This document shows, piece after piece, positions 34,101-44,761 of a stretch of DNA of 64,000 bases. The DNA is from Symbiodinium natans. Lineage: Eukaryota > Sar > Dinophyceae > Suessiales > Symbiodiniaceae. Numbering within the stretch: the stretch's first letter is position 1; each line of letters opens with the position of its first letter. The notes under the pieces are model-generated. The model was not told the DNA's origin, searched no databases, and was given only the letters and a program-made list of their open reading frames with translations. The DNA lies in assembly GCA_905221605.1 (NCBI GenBank), contig CAJNDS010001746.1, forward strand, positions 60,001 to 124,000. The letters are read 5' to 3'. The position numbers and the translations under genes are program-made.

Positions 34101-36073
34101 GGCACGCATTGTTGCTGCTTTTGTGAGGTTTCGCTCTACTGCTGCAGACAACAGGATCCCCTTCACAATGCGTAGACATGGTATCTTAAGATCATAAAGA
34201 TGTACAAAGGCCAGCGACATTCAGGGCAGCACCCAGCGGGAACACCACCACTCCAGTCCGCTGTTCCAACAGCTTCTCCGCAACTTCGCTCTCCCGAGCT
34301 CCCTCTGGAAGCTTTGCAAAGTTGGTGAGCAGCTCCTCCTCCTCGGAACAGAGCAACAAATACGTAATGTTGATCCCGTTGATCCCTTCTGTGCTCTCAG
34401 GGGTGCTGTTCGATTCAGCATCGCCAATGGTGACGCTCGCGCTTGGCCAGCTGATCTCTACCCGCCCCGCATGCATGGATATCGCAGACCCAATCCCGGC
34501 AAAGGCAAGGACATCGTTGGTTGTGGTTGTGGTGGTGCTGCTGGTAGTAATCGTGTCGTCCCGGAATCGCAGCTCTTCTGCATCAATTTCCTCAACAAGG
34601 GTCCATTCAGTTGCCTCACCACCCCCGTGGATGACGACAGAAGGCCAGCTGGTGATGAAATGGTTCTCGTCATCGTAGCAGCACCGCACGCCGAAGTCAT
34701 AGAAGAAATCTGGTGTCAGCTCAAAGCACAAGGGTCTGCGATCAGGCGGTGCCCATGCATCAAAGCCAAGTGAGATCAGCTGGGAAGGCATGTTGCCACC
34801 GTGCACTAGCCAAACGGAAGGTAGCCAACTGCTGGGGCAGGGATACTTCGACAGCTCACTGTCTGGCACATGCCTGCCAGCCTTGGCTAGGCTAAAATGC
34901 GTCAGGACATCTTCGCGCGCCTTGGTTCCTTTGAGCACATCATGTTTGACAGGAACTGCCTGCAGATGCTCATCTGGCTCTGGGAAAAGCTCAGCATCCT
35001 CCCGCAGCCTGTTCAGAAACCAGTTGCGCGCCTACTTTACATTGCGGTGGGCCAATTTTTTTTAAAGTCACATGTTGAAGTCACAAGTTTCTGAACAGCA
35101 CTGCCAGCCTGTATAGCCTCGGGGTACCCGAGGAGTTGATGTCCAGCATCTCCGCGAACATCCCTAAGTTCGAGAACTGACTAGAGACCCAGGCACCCTC
35201 CGCTGTTTCCTGGTCAGAATGCTTGATGGCGATGTAGCCGGAATCACATGAGAAGTGAAAGAGTTCTGTGTCGGAGCCATAGGTCAAGTTGAAAGCCTTT
35301 GCAAGCTGCGCATGCTCAACCCAAATTCTTGTACACACTCATCTGGATGCGGAATATAAGTTAATACTATACTTAGACTGTAAGACCAATTTTTTTGCGG
35401 ATTGGGTAACCCCACATGTTCATTTTTTGGACTGCCCTCGCGTGAAGCCTCGTATCTCAAATATACACATGGAGTGAGCAAGAGAGTCTGAGCGGATCTC
35501 TACTTTAGTGAATTATCTATACTTGCATGCAGGTGACAGGGAGAACCAAGATGTCTCCCCTGCGGCTTTTGTTCGCCCCCCAGCCAGTCTCCAACTCCTC
35601 AAAGCCTGCGGCAACCAGGAAAGGTCCCGCAGAAGCTGCTGAGGCACCCCACGCCCAGTGGCAGCGACCCCAGCGGTCCACCGTGTCCGCCTCTATTCGC
35701 GGCTTACTTGGTCTTACTTGCATAATCTTGTGTGGCTCCAGAAGATTCAATGCAAGCTTGCGTCTATCGGTGCTGTTTCAAGAGTCTCCCTTTGCCGAAC
35801 ACATTGTCAGCAATTTAGTTGCACACAGACGAGCTTTCTAACTAGCGGTGTTGTGTGCACAACATGCCTTCCTTCAACGAAGTATCACGATGACCCCATA
35901 CTGCACGAGAAGCATGGCAAGAACCATCGCTAATCCGGCTAAGCAGTTCCGTGGAATCATCGCCCGATTGCAATGAAGGGCTTCAATGTTGGAGCCCTCG
36001 TGACATCCGAACACAATGAAGCAAGTACAAGAATCGAGAGTGCAATGACTGTGCGCACCCAGATCGCAATCAT
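27156..36073 (-). CDS. Secreted AMOP/VWD-type adhesion protein (multi-exon)
   Basis: Inferred exons from 5': signal peptide at 36073 (MIAIWVRTVIALSILVLASL); 35523-35702; about 35086-35327; about 34205-35032; about 33600-33759; 32058-32711; 31186-31527; 28265-29001; 27156-28171. The 34.2-35.0 kb exon has an AMOP-like Cys pattern (YPCPSSWLPSV, then GVRCCYDDENHFITSW) and a Thr run. 33.6 and 32.1-32.7 kb look fibronectin-like (VSLNGMNPGSHFFLV). The last two exons form a von Willebrand type D domain: GDPHCVTFDGLTFECNFLG, then GLLGNNNGNAEDDL. Phases agree at 32058/31527, 31186/29001 and 28265/28171; donors there are AAG|GC, GAG|GC and TT|GT. AMOP followed by VWD is the order in the MUC4/SUSD2 group of cell-surface proteins. 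Outer exons and the end are uncertain. Confidence 0.65.
28265..29001 (-). CDS. Exon with start of VWD domain
   Basis: Begins after CCCAGCTAG in phase 0 and ends in phase 2 before GTGTCTCGC. It encodes a large Cys-poor segment and then, after CKWRRRRPPGTE, the VWD opening IGDPHCVTFDGLTFECNFLG. Spliced to the exon beginning at 28171 it continues in frame through PRKSVLLRPDRKATVIRGF. Confidence 0.75.
29367..30110. repeat. Degenerate TTTAGGG telomere-like tract
   Basis: Many variants of GTTTAGGG, GTTTAGTG and GGTTTAGG over about 740 bp, with a short block of complementary CCCTAAA units at 29763-29795. It sits in the large intron between VWD-gene exons 31186-31527 and 28265-29001. The seven-base unit matches the plant-type telomere repeat also used by dinoflagellates. 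Confidence 0.75.
30158..30757. repeat. Four copies of a 37-bp hairpin repeat
   Basis: Copies at 30158-30195, 30223-30259, 30414-30450 and 30721-30757. The best copy (30223-30259) has 14-base perfect arms, ATGGTCTGGGGAAG and CTTCCCCAGACCAT, around a nine-base loop. The others differ by a few bases in arms and loop. Between them an AT-rich block with CTGCCCTTTTA also repeats. Confidence 0.75.
31186..31527 (-). CDS. Phase-0 exon of the AMOP/VWD gene
   Basis: Starts after GCATCAG and ends in GAG before GCAGGG; 342 bp, exactly 114 codons. It encodes a beta-rich segment (FGPVYLALDVVASVTFAG) and a Lys-rich part. Both neighbours are phase 0, so the join is consistent. Confidence 0.65.
32058..32711 (-). 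CDS. Fibronectin-like/beta-rich exon of the AMOP/VWD gene
   Basis: Encodes a beta-rich stretch (TERLAIRVMAANITFEALDE), an acidic Ser/Asp segment (SANSDDSDDGAEG) and a second beta-rich stretch (VGANTIFASYTIGWTVEAQ). It ends in TTCAAG before a GC donor at 32057. The open frame continues to 31902 but that part is probably intron. Confidence 0.6.
32712..33600. other. Intronic DNA
   Basis: No coding segment recognised. A diverged duplicated block containing GGAAGCGATG lies at about 33045-33160, and a GAGCATCA motif as in 26.4 kb near 32885. Confidence 0.4.
34205..35032 (-). CDS. AMOP-like exon of the AMOP/VWD gene
   Basis: Begins after AAAGTAG. Order: acidic lead (LREDAELFPEPDEHLQ), Cys/Trp-rich AMOP-like block with the CCYDDE signature, a Thr run (TTSSTTTTTTND), and a fibronectin-like tail (VEISWPSASVTIGD). 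The 3' donor is not resolved between about 34190 and 34215. Confidence 0.6.
35086..35327 (-). CDS. Putative exon of the AMOP/VWD gene
   Basis: Minus-strand segment reading IWVEHAQLAKAFNLTYG and GAWVSSQFSNLGMFAEML, preceded by GTACAAG. Composition is protein-like, but the acceptor phase does not match the preceding exon, so an exon may be missing. Confidence 0.4.
35523..35702 (-). CDS. Putative exon of the AMOP/VWD gene
   Basis: 180 bp, 60 codons, after AAGTAAG and before GTATAG. Reads PRIEADTVDRWGRCHWAWG and ends PVTCMQ. Phase 0 fits a preceding signal-peptide exon ending at CSD before GTCACG. Confidence 0.45.
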
Positions 36074-36103
36074 ATTTCAGATTCACAAGTGCAGCTATGG
36101 CAT

Positions 36104-36325
36104 TCACAAACGCCAGCAGCTACGGCTACTCATCGTGTGTGAAGCAGCAGTTGCTTGAAGTCTTGTCACAAAAGCCCTGCAGTACCCGTCCTCATCGCAC
36201 TGCTTCTTCTCAGGTGGATGTTGACTTCGAAGCCCGGCTTTCTGCAAGGCCCGTCGCAGAATCTGCAATGCAGGTAAACCGCCAGCAGTCGCAGCCTCCT
36301 TGGCAGCTTGTACGTAAGCGTTCAC
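36104..36325 (-). CDS. Exon 4: candidate last exon
   Basis: Starts in phase 0 after CACCAAG and runs 73 codons to TGA (YVQAAKEAATAGGLPALQIL, then KKQCDEDGYCRAFVTRLQ). Alternatively it is spliced again and the gene ends in a membrane segment at 35877-35990 (RNCLAGLAMVLAMLLVQYGV), which overlaps in another frame the signal peptide assigned to the next gene. Confidence 0.5.
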   Translation of the reverse strand: MNAYVQAAKEAATAGGLPALQILRRALQKAGLRSQHPPEKKQCDEDGYCRAFVTRLQATAASHTMSSRSCWRL

Positions 36326-39300
36326 CTTGGTGAATCCGACAAGAGTTTTCTCTCATGTATGTTGCACTGACAACCACTATTGCACCTTCAAGGCCCCTCC
36401 ACCTCCCACCCCCCCTCCCCCCCCCTAGCCTTCTGCTGCCAGTTCCATGTGGGAGCTCCAGGATCTTCAGCAGCTTCATCAGACGCATTCGGGTGGGGGA
36501 GCCTTGGAAGCTCGCAGCTGCTACCGTCCGCTTCTTCCCCATCTTCCCCGGCTGTCCCTTCGAAGCACCGCAGAGCCATGAAGCGCACCGGTTTGGGAAA
36601 AGGCCTCTCGTGCTCGATGGGGGCCGGGACGGCATAAAATTCGCCAACTTGGCACGTGGCTGTATCTACTGTAGGGTTGGAATCCAGCCGCCCCATGACA
36701 GCAAGATCGAAGCCAATTGCAACCATATCACAACAAGGATGTTTCCACCTCCCGGAGTGGTAAATCTGCGATGACCAATCCTTGAAGATGCTCTGTGGGT
36801 ACGCCTGAGACTCCACCATGCGCTCTGCGTAGAAGCCAGAGCTGGGCTTTCTGACGGAGAGCTGCTTCGGAGCAAAAAGCCTCGAGCCATCCCAGAATTC
36901 GACACTAATGTTGTAGACGCCCATCTCCATGAGAGGGGTGTGGCACGAGGCCGTATCCCCCGCCACTGAGGTCACTGAGGTGGTGAAGCTGCTGCACAGC
37001 TCGCCGACGCAACAGGACTTGATGGGGCAAAGCTCCGGAAACTCGAGCTGGCTTCGGTGAAACGCTGGGACCACGGAGGGCGTGAAGTGTAGGCCTTCCA
37101 CAGGGTCCTGGCTGCACTTGAGCCCAGGGAGCACGCTTCGGTGCCGGAGCCACAAATCGAAGAAGTCACAGAGAGCGGATTGAGGGAACTCCGCTAACCC
37201 AAATTCCCCCACATCCGCCACATCCAGAGAGGTGATGTAGGGAGGCATGGGCTCGGGATCGTTGTCCAAATGGAGGATCTGGGTGCCAACCCGGACCAAG
37301 GCCTCGAGCGAGTGCGCGGCTCCCTGACACAAGGGTCCAACCAAGATCAACAGCTCGGGAGCCTCAGAACTCTCAAGGAAAGCAAGGTCAGGCCAAGAAC
37401 AAGCCGAAGAGTACCGAGAATATCGATGGCTCATCTTGTTGAAGAAGCCCTGTGCTGCTTCTAAGGACGAGTTCAAGCTGGCATTGAAGCTGGCGTTGAA
37501 GCTGTTTCCCCAGATGTCATTGACCAAGTAGGTGCCGCTGCTTGAGCTAAACGTGTTGAGTAGGAGCTCAAGCAATGACAAAGCTGCAAGGTTTGACTTC
37601 GCATAGTAGCTCTTCCTCCAGCTCTCCGGCTCCGACCACGCGAGCATCTGCATCGCAAAGCGCCTCGATCCAGGCAATGTGTTTGGGTCCAGACTGAAAT
37701 CACAGGAAATCTTCTGGGCACAAGAAATGGTGCCCAGGACTTTCCAGGAGTTGGCATAGAAGTATAGCACCGGTCCAGCCATTGGGTACGGACAGGGAGG
37801 CATCCCAACTCCGAAGCTTCCGTTCTCGAAGCGGCTCGGCTCCGGAGCCCTCGAAACACCATACGAGTACGAGAAATCAACACTGATGCCGGAGCATGCA
37901 CTGTCCCGTGCGACCTGTGCGACCTGCGCGAAGTCAGGGGACCACATCAGCGAGTAGCCCTCCAACCCTGCCAGGTGGGCCTCTCCAGCAAAGCAACTCT
38001 CACATGAGTTGTTGTTGAGGGTTGCCAAAGCAAGTGGGTCACATTCACTGCAGCTGGGTCCCGCAAAGGGATAGGTGCAGTCGCAGCCACAGATCGGCTG
38101 GACACTTGGAGCATCCGGAGTGCCCGGAGGCCCCCAGCCGCGGTGTGTCACTTGGCCCCGGCCGTGGCACAGGCTTTGGTCGCAGCAGGAGACCCAAAGT
38201 GTGTAGTTCCCGGCATGAGGAGGGGGGCTGTACTTGCTGTACTGGCCAACCGCTATGTCGTAGCACGTTGAAGCGACAAGGGTGCTAAGCTTCATCTCTG
38301 CCTGCGCCCCACATTCTCCGCAATCGTCACATGACCGCTGCTCTTGCTCATCCGATGCTTGTGTGACCTTCAGCGTAGTGTCGAAGGAAGATGTGCATGT
38401 GCTCAGAAGCACTTCGCCTACTGCTCCTGGATCTTCTGGGGTGCAAAAGACGTGCTTGCTGCTGGCCCCGGCAAAGGCTCCATGAACAACGCTTCCACAC
38501 TCCACCATTGCAGCCGGGATGGGGGATGTGGTTGCATTACTATCAGTAGTTTGCTTCAAGGAACTGTTCGTGCAGGTCGTGTTCAGTGCACTTGCAAGCA
38601 GCCACCGCCATTGCAAAGGCATTTCTCTGTATGGTGATCCAAAGTAGGTGATGCGCCCCTTCCCATATGGGGTGGTCCAGGCAGATGCAAGGCCGTTGCC
38701 GCTATCTCCATAGACTCCATCCGTGGTCTGTGGCAGAGAGCTTGTCCTTGTGCACTCGGATCCAACTGATCCCCCAGGCAGCTCAGCCGGCCCATGCTCA
38801 AAGCCACCGCCCGACATCTGCCGCGCAGCTCTTCTGGGACACCAGTCCATCTGGACTTTCAGCCCCAGTTCTTGGAAGAAAGACCGGGCCAAAGGATACA
38901 CGACGAGGTGGACCCCATTTTCTACAATGAGCTGATGCAAGAGCTGGAACGACTGACCTGCCAGCCGGTCCACCTTATCGTCTGCCTTCGATACGATAAC
39001 AACACCATGAGTCAACAAGCCAAGAAGTGAGCCTTCCAACTCAGCCGCCGAGCCCCAAACAACCAGGGAATCAGCAAGCCCGCGAAGCTCTGCCGAAGGA
39101 TTCTCCTCGGCTGTGTCCGGAACACAAAACACATCTGATGATTTATCCTTCATCTCGACCAGATTCGACCATTCTCTCAGTCCCTAAACTCTAAACCTTT
39201 ACAAACTTTAAAAACGACAAAAACGACAGAACTGCAGCACCCTGACTTGGAGCGCAGCTGAGTGTCAGCATAAATGTACACGGGACATGTCAGCGGTGCA

Positions 39301-41204
39301 TCAATCGGAAAGGTGGTCTCTGTGCTCTCTGTGCAGCTCAGCGACATGATGTACTCCCCCTCTTGCCGATCACGCCCTTCGATTGAGATGCTGTAGCAAT
39401 CGCCTGGGTTAAAGTCGAAGGATGCCTCCGCCTGCGTCGCCTGCGTCGCCTGCGTTGCCTGCGCTGCGGAGGAGTCGCCACAGGAGCCGCAATCACCGCA
39501 GGAGTAGGTCAGCGCTGGGCCCTGCACATGTAACCAGGTACTGAAGCTCGATTGGCAAGTGCTGACTGTGACTCTGCCAGGACCGGTGGCATTTGGACAG
39601 AAGCTGTAGCTCGCATCGCCTGCTGGATGGCCCATGGTATCTGGCAGACCAACAGTCGAACCGGATACTGTACTCCCACAGGCAAGTGCCCCTATAGGTG
39701 GCGAGCAAGTCAATGACAACATGTATTCCCCTCTGAAGAAGACTTGGCCGCGAAGATGAATCTCGTAACACAAACCATTTTCGACGTCAACTGTAACTTC
39801 GGCTTGCCTGCCACATGACCCACAGTCTTCATCACAAAAGACGTCCACATCGGGGCCTCGAACGTGTAGCCGCGTGTCAACATCAGAGCCGCAGCTGCTG
39901 ATTCTGACTCTTCCGGAGACGTTCGGACAGAACAAGAACTTCACATCGCGCGCTGTATTGCCGAAGTCAAGGCTTGAGCCGGACACCATGCTCCCACAAG
40001 CAACTAATGTCCCAGTAGTGTTCGAGGCGTTGTACTCTTCGTCTTCGTTGGCACATGATGCATTCAATGAGCTGAGAAGAAGCCGTTGCCATTGCGACGG
40101 CATGTCCCGGTATGGGACTCCAAGATAAGTGACTCGCCCTCCACCATAAGGTGTCGTCCAAGCAGAAGCATGGTCACCAGCGCCATAGACACCGTCCACG
40201 CTGTCAGGCAAGGAGCTATTCTGAGCACACAGCATGGAACTTTCAACCTGCGGCATCTCAGACGGCGCATGTTCAAAGCCGCCGCCCGACACCTGCCGCA
40301 CAGTTGTTGTGGAACACGAGGCCTCCCGAAGACTCAGTCCCAAATCCTCCAAGAAATTGAAAGACTCAGGGTGCACAATGAGGTGCAGACCTCCCGCTAG
40401 GTGTGCAGTGAGAATCTCTCTCAAGTCCCCCAGTCCGTATGCTAGACGGTTGTCTACATCCGACATGACAAGCTGGCCATGGCTCGACAGGCCATCAAGG
40501 AAGCCCTCCAGCTCATCCTCCTCCCCAGCAAAGACAACCAAAGGATTAGCCAAGCTACCAAGTCCTGCGAAGGGATTTTCCTCGGCTCTGGATTCGACAA
40601 AATGCGAAACGCCAGTTTTTTGGGGGGTCCCTCTAAGAGCGCCCCAAGATACAAAAAGTGCATTCCAAGAACATCAAGAACATTCAAAGTCGACCTCGCC
40701 ACATTCCGGACGTCCTCCGCGCACTATGTTTTCCTACGAAAGTCAGCCTTGAAACCCACGGGAGCTCCGGGCATCCTCAGTTTCGCATTTCGGTAGTCGG
40801 TAGCCCATGAGGTTCAAAGCGATGACCGTTTCGCAGTTCGCGAGCCCTGATGCCGAAAGCGACGACAGTCTCACCTCTCGTGAGCACAAAGAGCCGAAAA
40901 GCCATGATCTCCGAACTGTGAATCCTCATGCGCTTGATGCGCTTGTGGCCTCAGAGGACCCCCTTGAACCTTCTGAACAGTGAATCCCCAATAGCTTGCA
41001 GGAAAAACAATGGAGGAGCGGAAAGCGCTCCTCCTGCCAAAGAAAAACGACGTCTAGTCAGGCCTCAAGACTCCGCGGTCACACGCGCGCGCGCGCGGTC
41101 GCGCGGGCGATGTTTTCGACCAGATTCCGAGCAAGCCTCGCGAAAAACCCATGGTCAGCGGGTGCACAACTATCTAAATGCCCTGATGTACTGTCTTTAG
41201 TATG

Positions 41205-41236
<32 letters not shown>

Positions 41237-43444
41237 AACAAATTTGGACCCTCTATAAACGCATGCCCGGCGACCCCCCCAAACAAATTTTGGGGGGGGA
41301 AGGGGGGGGACTTGAGTTGTGTTGTGCGACCAGAGCTTTCGGCCTCAGCAAAAATCAGCTCTCCGGAAAAACTTGTGATAATAGACGGTACCCTGAACAA
41401 TCTCGGTTCGCTGAATAAATAAATTTTCGAAACTTGTGATAATAGACCCTCCTTATACAAAAGCCAGTCCAACATTACCCCAAATTTTAGAACCTCAAAG
41501 TGGCAAGATTGCAGCTTGCGACTGCAGCTGAGCGTCAGCATCGATGTACACCGGACATGTCAGTGCTGGAGCAGCAACGGTCGGGGTTGCCTCTGTGCAG
41601 CTCAGGGACATGATGTACTCGCCCTCATTGAAATCTGGCTGCCCGTCCGGACCCTCAATGGCAATGCTGAAGCAATCGCCTGCGCTGAAGTCGAAGGATA
41701 CCCCCGCCCGTGCTCTGTCACAAAAGCCGCAATCACCGCAGGAGTAAGTCATGCGTGGCCCCTGCACGTGCAACCAAGTGAAAAAGCTCGATTGGCAAGT
41801 GCTGACAGTGACTCTGCCAGTGGTGTTTGGACAGAATGAGAAGTTCGCGTCACCCGCTGTGTAGCCAATGGTATTTGGCAGGCCAACGGTTGAACCGGAC
41901 ACGACGCTCCCGCACTCAACGGCTGTAGCACTTGCGCCCACGGCACTGGGGCAAGTGAGTGCCAACACGTAGTCTCCTTCCTCGATATCATAGCCATCAA
42001 CGTGTATCTCATAACACACACCGTCGACGACGTCAACTTCAACGACGGCTCGGGTGCCACAGGGGCCACAATCGTCACAGGAGATGTCCACACCAGGGCC
42101 TTTCACATGCAGGAAGGTGTCGAAACCGGATTCGCAGGTGCTGATTGTGACGGTGCCACCGATGTCAGGACAGAACAAGAATTTCACATCACCCGCTGGA
42201 TTGCCAATGGTATCTGGCATGCCAACCGTCGAACCGGATACCACCCTTCCACATTCGACCGCAGTAGCGTTCGGCGAGCTCACAGGTATGGGACAAGCAA
42301 ATGACACTGTGTAGTTCCCTTCTTCGAAAAACCAACCACCAACATGAATCTCATAACACAAACCGCCGACGACATGAAATGACAGCACGTCTTGGGCGCC
42401 GCAGGGGCCGCAATCATTGCAGACAGCATCCACATGCGGGCCTCGCGCGTGCAGGTAAGTGTTGAAATCAGATCCACAGCTGCTGATCGTGACTCTGCTA
42501 GTGATGTTTGGACAAAACAGGAATTCCGCATCGCCCGATGGTACGCCACTGGTATCTGGCATGCCAACAGTCGAACCGGCTACCTCACTTCCACACCCAA
42601 CTGTAACAGTCTCGAAGCAAGTGAAAGACAGCATGTAATCCCCTTCTGCAGCAGCATAGCCATAAGAGTACGCGTAATTCCCCTCTGCTGAGGCATTCAA
42701 GCCATCGAGGTAAACCTCGTAGCACAAACCGTCGAGGACATGAAATGACAGCACATCTTGGGGGTCGCACGGGCCAAAACGCCTCGACACAACGTCCACA
42801 TTCGGGCCTTGCGCGTGCAGGAAAGTGTTGAAACTAGATCCGCAGCTGCTGATCGTGACTCTGCCAGTGATGTTTGGACAAAACAGGAATTTCACGTCAC
42901 CCGCTGAAAAGCCAATGGCATCTGGCAGGCCAACATTCGAACCGGATACTGCGCTTCCACACTCAACTGCAGTTGCGTTCGTAGAGGTGTTCTGGGACTT
43001 GGGACACGTAAATGACAACATGTAGTCTCCTTCCTCGATACCATAGCCATCGACGTATATCTCATAACACACACCGTCGACGACGTCAACTTCAACGACG
43101 GCTCGGGTGCCACAGGGGCCACAATCGTCACAGGAGATGTCCACACCAGGGCCTTTCACATGCAGGAAGGTGTCGAAACCGGATTCGCAGGTGCTGATTG
43201 TGACGGTGCCACCGATGCCAGGACAGAACCAGAATTTCACATCACCCGCTGGATTGCCAATGGTATCTGGCATGCCAACCGTCGAACCGGATACCACGCT
43301 TCCACAGACCAGTGTGTTGTTTCTCATGGTCGTGGTGGGCTCGAGGATGCTTGTGGTGAATTGACCCGTGGTGGATATGTTCAACCCCTCTGCCCAAGAC
43401 ATTGCCAGGAAGGGCATGAGGAGCACATGCGCTGTAAATCCCAT
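36104..43444 (-). CDS. Large secreted protein: PPC-like repeats, GATase-like domains, Cys-rich C-terminus
   Basis: Exons 41523-43444, 39247-40632, 36430-39175 and 36104-36325 join in phase (2, 2, 0) to about 2,090 residues with a stop. ATG at 43444 opens a signal peptide (GFTAHVLLMPFLAMSWAEG). Eight repeats of about 100-120 residues follow the pattern CGS.VSGSTVG, AGDVKF.FC, TVTISTC.S.FDT.L, CDDCGPCG, EGDY.LSFTC. I read them as Cys-stabilised PPC-like beta domains. Exons 2 and 3 each open with a homologous domain of about 200 residues (HLIVHPESFNFLEDLG, AWTTPYGGGRVTYLGVPY) that resembles a ThuA/GATase-like fold (tentative). Exon 3 then has an EGF-like Cys cluster and a region I do not recognise. 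Donors are CA|GTCGCA, AA|GTCAGG and AAG|GCTAGG. Confidence 0.7.
36430..39175 (-). CDS. Exon 3: second GATase-like domain and Cys-rich C-terminal half
   Basis: One base plus 915 codons. It begins like exon 2 (EWSNLVEMK, then TAEENPSAELRGLADSL), so exons 2 and 3 are internal duplicates. One PPC-like repeat (CGSVVHGAFAG) is followed by an EGF-like cluster (CGCDCTYPFAGPSCSEC), a long unrecognised region with many Asn-X-Ser/Thr sites (NSFNASFNASLNSSLE), and ends WNWQQK at a GC donor. Confidence 0.7.
39247..40632 (-). CDS. Exon 2: GATase-like domain and two PPC-like repeats
   Basis: Starts after GCTCTTAG with one base completing the split codon, 461 codons, then two bases before GTCAGG. Reads VESRAEENPFAGLG, the GATase-like domain (VVFAGEEDELEGFLDGL through MPSQWQRLLLSSLN), then two repeats and the tail LTCPVYIYADTQLRSK. 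Confidence 0.7.
41523..43444 (-). CDS. Exon 1: signal peptide and five PPC-like repeats
   Basis: 640 codons plus two bases. Repeats start at CGS motifs near residues 46, 160, 290, 400 and 512. Repeats 1 and 4 are almost identical at DNA level (43079-43219 versus 42028-42170), which points to recent duplication or gene conversion. The exon ends LTCPVYIDADAQLQ, a tail shared with exon 2. Confidence 0.75.
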
Positions 43445-43973
43445 GGGCACAATGCTGGCTGAAAAAATGCTGTTCAGTGTCTGGTGCTCCTGGCCAGAAT
43501 GTTACCGGCGAGGAACAGCAGACACCTACGACTAGGTGTGGAGACTGGAATGGGCCTGGGCCAAAACCTGCAGGGGTCCTGTTATGTAGAGATGCGATGA
43601 GATGAGTGCTGATCTCTCGCTGCAAGATGGCGCTCGTGGCAGAATCGCTGTGTGCTACCCTCGCAAGATTACCGCCCCTGACTTCCTCCACCTACACATT
43701 CACTGACGCTGGCTATCAGTTAAAAAAAAACAAACGGATTTTGACCGCAGAAAAGTCTATGCCTCGCTTTCGTGGCGCGTCGCTGCTGTAGTGTGTTTGA
43801 ATGCTGCGACTTTTGCTTTCTCCCTTGACTAGCTTAAGCATGATTTCCCTCGGCACTTGCACATTTCAGCTCCCATTCCCCTGTGCACTGAGGGGGTAGC
43901 AAAACCAAACATCGCAGGCGATAGAAAAGAAACATGTGCATGTGATGTAAGCCATGTTCAATTGATGAAAGAA
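43445..43973. promoter_or_regulatory. Intergenic region upstream of the PPC-repeat gene
   Basis: About 530 bp between the start codon at 43444 and the beginning of the tandem array. It should hold the 5' leader and promoter, but no TATA-like or other known motif stands out. Confidence 0.3.
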
Positions 43974-44063
43974 CTATGTGGCCATGCTGCACGCTTCACT
44001 ACAAAAGATCGAAGCCCCACAGTGCACGCATGGGATGATGCATGAGAGCAAGGCTGTCGCTTG

Positions 44064-44644
44064 GATGAAGGTTGAGTCGGTTACAAGTGTCGGGAGCGGG
44101 CCGAGGGTGTGTTGGGAACAGGGGGGGGCGCGTGTTCGGAACAGGGCAGGCGTGAGTCAGGAACGCAGGGGGGGTGAGTCGGGAACAGGGCCCATGTGTA
44201 CAGCACGCCCGGGGGTTGAGTTGGGAAAGGCTGCCCCCCAGAATTGGGTTTCGGAGTGATGACCCTGCAGGTTTGTTTTTTGTCCTCTTTCGACGACTTG
44301 GAGTTGGGTCTACAGTCTTCTTTTCAGGGTCCAAAGGGGAGACTTTACGAGGCGAACACATCCGACGTGTCATGAACTCGCACACCAACACGCCGAATTG
44401 GCGTGCGGGTTCATGACACGTCGCATGTGTTCACTTCAGAGTACGGTCATCACTCCGAAACCCAATTCTGGGGGGCAGCCTTTCCAACTCAACCCCCGGG
44501 CGTGCTGTGCACATGGGCCCTGTTCCCGACTCACCCCCCCTGCGTTCCTGACTCACGCCTGCCCTGATCCCAACACGCACCCCCCCTGTTCTCAACACGC
44601 GTGTGCCCAACACACCCCAGTTGCAACCAACACGACTAACATTC
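44064..44644. mobile_element. Foldback element with 11-bp target duplication
   Basis: 581 bp present only in copy 1, flanked by the direct repeat GCTGTCGCTTG (44053-44063 and 44645-44655). Copies 2-4 have a single GCTGTCGCTTG at that place, the empty site. The element is almost wholly an inverted repeat: 44064-44263 pairs with 44448-44644, best over the inner 130 bp, and the central segment carries a second palindrome (44349-44435, GACGTGTCATGAAC against GTTCATGACACGTC). There is no transposase, so it is non-autonomous. Confidence 0.85.
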
Positions 44645-44761
44645 GCTGTCGCTTGTCTTGCGATATCGAGCTTCAGGCACCCAGTGTCTTTTGCGCTCCA
44701 GAGAAGGCAGCTTTCAGGCGACACAAGGGCGGCCCAGCAGCGGTAACATGCGGTATCCCAA

